Part shown: positions 60,761 through 64,000 of the stretch, piece after piece | Position numbering within the stretch: the first letter of the stretch is position 1 | Layout of the letters: every line of letters starts with the position of its first letter | DNA from: Mesorhizobium sp. | Lineage (GTDB): Bacteria > Pseudomonadota > Alphaproteobacteria > Rhizobiales > Rhizobiaceae | NCBI GenBank assembly: GCA_004020545.1 | Contig: SAQE01000019.1 | Coordinates: 27,833-91,832 of the forward strand | DNA: 64,000 nucleotides | Direction: 5' to 3' | Program-made: the position numbers and the translations under genes | The notes under the pieces: model-generated | The model's input: the letters and a program-made list of their open reading frames with translations, nothing else | What the model was told of the DNA's origin: nothing | Database searches by the model: none

Positions 60761-61743
60761 TTCAGCATCTCGCGGAAGGGATCGGGATAGTCACCGCCGG
60801 GCCGCGGGAAGTTTTTCAGCGAGGCTTCGGCATTGTCCTTGTTGATCAAAAGCACCGGCGCCGGGACGTTGGCTGGCAGCTCCTTGCCCATCGCGGCCGC
60901 CTTGCAGGCCTCGACCCCCATCGCGCCGACCACGTAGGGATACTGGGCGACGGTGGCGGAGAGCTCGCCCGCGGCGACCGACTTCAGCGCGTCGATGATG
61001 CCGTCGAGGCCGATCACCTTGACCTCCTTGCCGGAGGTTTGCACGGCGCGCTCGACGCCGAGCGCCATGATGTCGTTGGCGGCGAAGAAGCCGGCGAGGT
61101 CGGGATGCGCCTGCAAGATGTCGGTGGCAGCCGTCAGCGCCTTCTCGCGATCCCAGTCGGCGCTCACCATCACCACCACCTCGAGCTTGCCTTCGACCGC
61201 CTGCTTGAAGCCCTTGATGCGGGCGTTGGAGCCGACGTCGCCGACGATACCGGCAATCAGCGCGACCTTGGAGCCCGTCGGCACCAGCTTCAGCATTTCC
61301 TCGCCGGCCAGCGCGCCGGCGGCGACATTGTCGGTGCCGATATAAGTCGAGACGCCGAACCCTGCGGCCTTGGCCTGTTCGGGATCGATCGTGCTGTCGA
61401 TGTTGACGATCGGCTTCTTCTTCTGGGCTACAGGCACCAGCGCCTGCACAAGATTGGAGACGCTGATCGGGTTGGTGAGGTAGCAGTCGAAATCCTGCAT
61501 GGCGAGCGCGGTCAGCTTGTCGGCCTGGCCGGTCGCGTCGCCCATATTGGCGGCGGCTTGCACGGTCACGCCGACGCCGTCGGCCTTGGCCTGCTCCTCG
61601 ATGCCCTTCTGCATGTACTGGAAGAAGGGATTGTCGAGACCCTTCACGATCGCCGCGACCTTTGCCTCCTCGGCCTGGGCCGATGCCGAGATGACGGTGG
61701 CAAACAGGCCCGCGCCAAGCGTCAGGCCGTTGAAGATGCGCAT
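60757..61743 (-). CDS. Sugar ABC transporter substrate-binding protein (CUT2)
   Basis: 328 residues. Signal peptide (cleavage after SAQA near 24), then the type I sugar-binding layout: VAAIVKGLDNPFFQYMQKGI, VNIDSTIDP and FFAANDIMALGVE. It belongs to the RbsB/FrcB group, probably for a ribose-, fructose- or inositol-like sugar. First gene of the four-gene operon with the Gfo/Idh enzyme. Confidence 0.92.
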   Translation of the reverse strand: MRIFNGLTLGAGLFATVISASAQAEEAKVAAIVKGLDNPFFQYMQKGIEEQAKADGVGVTVQAAANMGDATGQADKLTALAMQDFDCYLTNPISVSNLVQALVPVAQKKKPIVNIDSTIDPEQAKAAGFGVSTYIGTDNVAAGALAGEEMLKLVPTGSKVALIAGIVGDVGSNARIKGFKQAVEGKLEVVVMVSADWDREKALTAATDILQAHPDLAGFFAANDIMALGVERAVQTSGKEVKVIGLDGIIDALKSVAAGELSATVAQYPYVVGAMGVEACKAAAMGKELPANVPAPVLLINKDNAEASLKNFPRPGGDYPDPFREMLK

Positions 61744-61969
61744 GGATATTCCTCCTCCGAATTTTTGGTTGTCGCCTCGTTTTCTGCGAGTGGGAATGTC
61801 TGACGTGACATAGGCGACCCCGGCGCCTGTCCTGCGAAAGTGACGACCGGGTGCCGACCGCGACGTGCGCTGGCTGCGGCCCCTGGTTCGGGTTTTTCTA
61901 TGTCAGGCATTGCTCCTCCCAGAGCGCTGGTCTATGCCTTGCCAGCGTTTCCGCATGTTTTAGAAAAAT

Positions 61970-62010
61970 TTGACACGCGTCAAGAATTAAAATGATGCGC
62001 TGTGCATTTT
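61970..62010. promoter_or_regulatory. Two inverted repeats in the CUT2 operon promoter region
   Basis: TTGAC-N4-GTCAA at 61970-61983 and AAAATG-N10-CATTTT at 61989-62010 sit in the 363-base gap 61744-62106 upstream of the sugar operon (read on the minus strand). The remainder of this gap shows no gene. Either inverted repeat could be an operator; a LacI- or GntR-type regulator must be encoded elsewhere. Confidence 0.4.
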
Positions 62011-62106
62011 GATATGCCGCGATGCGGCGGGGGATGCAGTAACAATAGCGTCGGCGGGACAGCGGGGGCGCTGTCCCGCCGGCGAACCACAAGCTTCTGC
62101 GGCGAC

Positions 62107-63198
<1,092 letters not shown>

Positions 63199-63211
63199 GG
63201 CTTGCCTCCCT

Positions 63212-63264
63212 AGAGCATGATGCCGAAAAAAGCGTGAAGCGGTTTTCGGACGACATCATGCTCT
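63212..63264. repeat. REP palindrome contributing to a coding end
   Basis: Outer arms AGAGCATGATG (63212-63222) and CATCATGCTCT (63254-63264), inner CCGAAAA / TTTTCGG. The right arm encodes the last two residues and the stop codon of the ROK gene. Confidence 0.85.
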
Positions 63265-64000
63265 ATCGCTTTGACTAGAGCCGGACGGTCCGCCGGCCTT
63301 CGTCTCCTCATTCTGCACCATCGCCAGCGCCGTGCCCGGCTCGCCCTCCCACAGGATCAGGCTCGCCGCGCCGACCAGCCCGGCGCGGTCGCCGAGCTCG
63401 GCCGGCACGATCGGCACGTCGCGATAAGCCTGCATGGCGCGCTCATCGACCGTCGCCCTGATGCCCGGCGCCAGAAGATCGAAGCCGTTGGCGAGCCCGC
63501 CGCCCATGACGATCACCTCGGGCGAATAGAGATGCAGCAGGTTGGTGAAGCCGATGCCGAGCCACTTCGCCTCCGCCTCGACCAATTGGCGGGCGCCGGC
63601 ATCGCCGGCACGCGCGGCCTCGACGACATGGCGGGCGGAGACGTCGCCATCCTTCGAAAGACGCCGGAGCAGCGAGCCGTCGCCCGGCGAGGTGAGCCGC
63701 GTCGCCCGACGCCCGAGCGCGGTGCCGGAGGCGACCGCCTCGAAGCAGCCGACGGCACCGCAGAAGCAGCGGTCGCCTTCGCCGGTGATCGTCATGTGGC
63801 CGATCTCGGCCGCGAGCCCACGTCTGCCGTGATAGATGTGGCCGTCGGCGATCACGCCGCCGCCGATGCCGGTCGACACGGTGACGAAGACCATCGATGC
63901 GGCGCCCCGGCCGGCGCCGAAACGCCATTCGCCCAGCGCCGCCGCGTTGGCGTCGTTCTCCAGCCGCACCGGCAGGCCGAACTGACGGCTGAGAATGTCG
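63256..64000 (-). CDS. ROK-family sugar kinase/regulator (5' end beyond window)
   Basis: The visible 248 codons start outside the window (first seen residues DILSRQFGLPVRLENDANAA). ROK hallmarks: ASMVFVTVSTGIGGGVI (phosphate loop), IGHMTITGEGDRCFCGAVGC with the zinc Cys cluster, and FEAVASGTAL. It phosphorylates a sugar such as fructose, glucose or N-acetyl-glucosamine/mannosamine; specificity is not visible. The end is unusual: the last codons and TGA are encoded by the REP element at 63212-63264. Confidence 0.9.
   Translation of the reverse strand, partial: DILSRQFGLPVRLENDANAAALGEWRFGAGRGAASMVFVTVSTGIGGGVIADGHIYHGRRGLAAEIGHMTITGEGDRCFCGAVGCFEAVASGTALGRRATRLTSPGDGSLLRRLSKDGDVSARHVVEAARAGDAGARQLVEAEAKWLGIGFTNLLHLYSPEVIVMGGGLANGFDLLAPGIRATVDERAMQAYRDVPIVPAELGDRAGLVGAASLILWEGEPGTALAMVQNEETKAGGPSGSSQSDRA

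Overview
The window looks like a chromosomal segment of a Mesorhizobium-type alphaproteobacterium (Rhizobiales). Four things support this. The DNA is GC-rich with strongly GC-biased third codon positions. Three tandem genes belong to DUF680, a family described mainly from Mesorhizobium. A MucR/Ros regulator of the Mesorhizobium/Brucella type is present. RIME-like and REP-like palindromic repeats typical of rhizobia are scattered between genes. No rRNA, tRNA, CRISPR array, transposase or prophage gene was seen.

Layout, 1-20 kb. A carboxymuconolactone-decarboxylase gene is coupled to an ECF41 sigma factor behind a matching ECF41 promoter (101-1505). A branched-chain-amino-acid-type ABC operon follows, ending in a hydantoin/Asp-Glu racemase homologue and a GntR regulator; a perfect palindrome lies in front of the operon (2056-8391). 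Next comes a set of small stress or unknown genes that includes a homologue of cyanobacterial fluorescence recovery protein (8479-8817). Then come an Omp25/31-type porin, a pteridine-reductase-like SDR with uvrC, pgsA-moaD-moaE, a YbaY-META lipoprotein-like protein, a DUF1194 protein and a LuxR regulator.

Layout, 19-36 kb. A fluoride riboswitch with a terminator controls two FluC (CrcB) genes and DUF190. Then come ndk, a GST, a DinB-fold protein, a diguanylate cyclase, several small exported proteins, a UvrD-type helicase and a 57-residue lipoprotein. A LysR / 2OG-Fe(II)-oxygenase-like / EamA-exporter locus follows, whose exporter contains an in-frame RIME-like repeat. mucR, an LprI-like protein and an ABC-F ATPase close this part.

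Layout, 36-50 kb. A molybdopterin oxidoreductase, a 922-residue Sel1-repeat secreted protein, an agmatinase/arginase-family gene and dapB are followed by an SsuA/NMT1-type ABC transporter. A TctD/TctE-like two-component system converges on that transporter, but its kinase is frameshifted. Two identical-core palindromes 162 bp apart precede the three DUF680 genes.

Layout, 50-64 kb. This part holds sixA-purN-purM, then a CDP-alcohol phosphatidyltransferase, an AI-2E-family permease and hdaA. After these come a region of decay (a gene remnant and a methyltransferase pseudogene with a deleted SAM loop), a CUT2-type sugar ABC operon with a Gfo/Idh/MocA dehydrogenase, and the 3' end of a second sugar locus (UgpC-type ATPase and a ROK kinase cut by the window end).

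The strongest unusual signals are the RIME-like insertion read in frame inside an EamA transporter, the FRP-like protein outside cyanobacteria, the twin operators with no adjacent regulator, the matched ECF41 promoter/sigma/target unit, and the broken sensor kinase facing an intact transporter.
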